A DNA stretch of 6,884 nt from JBEKEX01 sp050013615 (lineage in GTDB: Bacteria > Chloroflexota > Anaerolineae > Anaerolineales > Anaerolineaceae): contig JBEKEX010000200.1 of the NCBI GenBank assembly GCA_050013615.1, positions 1 through 6,884 of the forward strand. Reading direction: 5' to 3'. The notes below the pieces were generated by a model that saw nothing but the letters and a program-made list of their open reading frames with translations, was not told where the DNA came from and searched no databases. Positions 6,140-6,884 of this stretch are shown in pieces. The position numbers were made by a program, and so were the translations under genes. Every line of letters starts with the position of its first letter. Position 1 is the stretch's first letter.

Positions 6140-6580
6140 TTATTTTAGGCGGAACAAATCCAGGACATGTTTGAGACCGGCAAGATAAGAGTTCAGCTTA
6201 ATCACCGGTTCGACTAATTGTTCACCTAAGAAAGTGGTCGTGCCCTTCAAATGATTGACGGTATCGTTGGTATTGTCGAGGATTGGACGGATTTCATTCT
6301 GGATCAGGTTGATCAAAGTGGCCAATTGGACGATCAGAATAACCAACGCTGCGCCAATCACCAGCGATTCCAAGGCCATGAAGATGATGAAGATATCCCT
6401 GACCCGCGTCGTTGTAGCGCTATCGGCAGTGGCCAGGAGCACGACCCCCAGCACCATAAGCGCCACGACAACCAGGCCGATAACAACCATCCAAATCTTC
6501 GTTCGCGATTTTGGCGCTTCAGGCAATTGGGGAGTTGGCTCGACCTTTTGTTCAGGAGCAGGCGGTTGTGCGTCAATCAT
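6140..6580 (-). CDS. DUF948-like two-helix membrane protein
   Basis: The protein has 146 residues from the ATG at 6580. A proline- and glutamine-rich N-terminus (1-25) and basic KSRTK lead into membrane helix 1 (about 29-51) and, after a short loop, helix 2 (about 62-86). The C-terminal 60 residues form an amphipathic helix with heptad-like spacing (LINLIQNEIRPILDNTND) and the stretch LVEPVIKLNSYLAGL (122-136), which resembles DUF948/YtxG-type proteins. DUF948 proteins normally have one helix, so this is a resemblance supported by its ytxH-like neighbour, as in Bacillus ytxG-ytxH. An alternative ATG at 6589 would add three residues, but it overlaps the TATAAT box at 6593-6588; a leaderless message starting near 6580 fits better. 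No Shine-Dalgarno sequence is present. Function unknown; probably envelope-associated. Confidence 0.8.
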   Translation of the reverse strand: MIDAQPPAPEQKVEPTPQLPEAPKSRTKIWMVVIGLVVVALMVLGVVLLATADSATTTRVRDIFIIFMALESLVIGAALVILIVQLATLINLIQNEIRPILDNTNDTVNHLKGTTTFLGEQLVEPVIKLNSYLAGLKHVLDLFRLK

Positions 6581-6587
6581 AAAAGTC

Positions 6588-6593
6588 ATTATA
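6588..6593 (-). promoter_or_regulatory. -10 box TATAAT, probable leaderless start of the DUF948-like gene
   Basis: On the minus strand GATATAAT is followed by seven bases and ATG (6580). Transcription would begin at about the first base of the start codon. No Shine-Dalgarno sequence and no clear -35 box were found. Confidence 0.5.
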
Positions 6594-6627
6594 TCACAAT
6601 GAATTTTAGTTTACTGCGGATGGTATA

Positions 6628-6645
6628 GGGCAGAATTCACTGCCC
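6628..6645. other. Small inverted repeat in a divergent promoter region
   Basis: GGGCAG (6628-6633) and CTGCCC (6640-6645) flank AATTCA. It lies between the minus-strand DUF948-like gene and the plus-strand secreted-protein gene, where an operator could sit. Six-base arms can occur by chance, and no second copy is visible. Confidence 0.3.
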
Positions 6646-6665
6646 GAAACGAAGTGATTTGCAGG

Positions 6666-6693
6666 TTTGGCTTCTTCATGTTAAACTTATAGA
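6666..6693 (+). promoter_or_regulatory. Candidate promoter of the secreted-protein gene, leaderless
   Basis: TTTGGC (6666-6671) and TATAGA (6688-6693) are 16 nt apart, and the ATG follows 5 nt after the -10 box with no Shine-Dalgarno sequence. The arrangement matches the other two probable leaderless starts in this window. Confidence 0.4.
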
Positions 6694-6698
6694 TTGCT

Positions 6699-6884
6699 AT
6701 GTTGCCACGCATTCCTGTTTTAACGGCGTTGTTCATGCTTTTTACGACTCTTTGGCCATCGCCATTGACCGCCGGACAGCCGCGCATCGATTCGCCAAAA
6801 CAGGGCGAAGCTTTACAGGGCGTGGCGGCAATCACCGGCAACACGGACATCAGCGGGTTCAAGTCTTCCGAGCTCGATTTCAGC
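6699..6884 (+). CDS. Secreted protein of unknown function, 3' end outside window
   Basis: The frame is open from ATG 6699 to the last base, 62 codons. Residues 1-25 look like a Sec signal peptide: Arg4 in the n-region, a hydrophobic core VLTALFMLFTTLW (7-19), and a helix-breaking PSPLTA with likely cleavage after Ala25 (LTA before GQ). The mature start contains SPKQGEALQGVAAITGNTDI (33-52) and then GFKSSELDFS. An SP..G..L.G...I.G pattern is common in bacterial Ig-like domains, so a beta-sandwich is plausible. I do not recognise the full family. The gene is divergent from the DUF948-like/ytxH-like pair and shares about 118 nt of upstream DNA with it. The codon pattern and the signal peptide favour this strand over an open frame on the opposite strand of the same DNA. 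Confidence 0.75.
   Translation, partial: MLPRIPVLTALFMLFTTLWPSPLTAGQPRIDSPKQGEALQGVAAITGNTDISGFKSSELDFS

Noticed and set aside
6611..6862. 83-codon minus-strand frame at the right end
   Set aside because: It overlaps the signal-peptide ORF on the plus strand. Its translation is cysteine- and proline-scattered with no domain signs, and it would run into the DUF948-like promoter.
1..6884. A new defence, mobile or biosynthetic system
   Set aside because: I found no transposase, integrase, nuclease, toxin-antitoxin, CRISPR, retron or biosynthetic core gene on either strand. The genes present are mostly housekeeping or membrane proteins of known families.

Overview
The window looks like an ordinary chromosomal segment of a free-living bacterium with moderate GC content. 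I think it comes from the Chloroflexota, probably Anaerolineae. That placement is inferred from three things: the gene set (a TIGR01906/DUF1461 membrane protein next to a membrane-fused spermidine-synthase-like protein, and a fused NnrD/NnrE protein), the mix of Shine-Dalgarno-led and apparently leaderless genes, and the general protein style. There is no rRNA or other marker gene to confirm it. I see no CRISPR array, tRNA, insertion sequence or phage gene. The window is densely coding and has no gene-free stretch over 300 bases.

Layout. Bases 1-927 (+) are the 3' part of an ABC transporter ATPase of the UgpC/MsmK/MalK type, with Walker A lying upstream of the window. A perfect 14-bp inverted repeat (957-991) separates it from gpmA (1023-1772, +), which encodes 2,3-bisphosphoglycerate-dependent phosphoglycerate mutase. 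A hairpin terminator (1786-1823) lies between gpmA and a convergent minus-strand pair. That pair, in transcription order, is a seven-helix membrane domain fused to an aminopropyltransferase-like domain (3965-2406), then a DUF1461-family membrane protein (ORF 2361-1846) that seems to have lost its 5' end. A start codon overlapping the upstream stop (ATGA at 2409-2406) is followed after four codons by an in-frame TAG, and conserved-looking family residues continue right after it.

The region 3966-4065 is a divergent promoter zone with three TATAAT boxes. To its right, nnr (4066-5670, +) encodes the bifunctional NAD(P)HX repair enzyme. It ends at a perfect 13-bp hairpin (5673-5702) shared with the convergent minus-strand operon 6580-5715. 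That operon encodes a two-helix DUF948-like protein followed by a YtxH-domain protein, recalling the ytxG-ytxH pair of Bacillus. The last 186 bases (6699-6884, +) open a secreted protein with a signal peptide and an Ig-like-looking start; it runs off the window.

How the genes work together. Most are housekeeping genes: sugar or glycerol-phosphate import, glycolysis and cofactor repair. I found no convincing new multi-gene system. The items most worth checking are the decayed 5' end of the DUF1461 gene, the palindrome in front of gpmA, the recurring TATA box 5-7 nt before starts that lack a ribosome binding site, and the DUF948-YtxH pair next to an unknown secreted protein.
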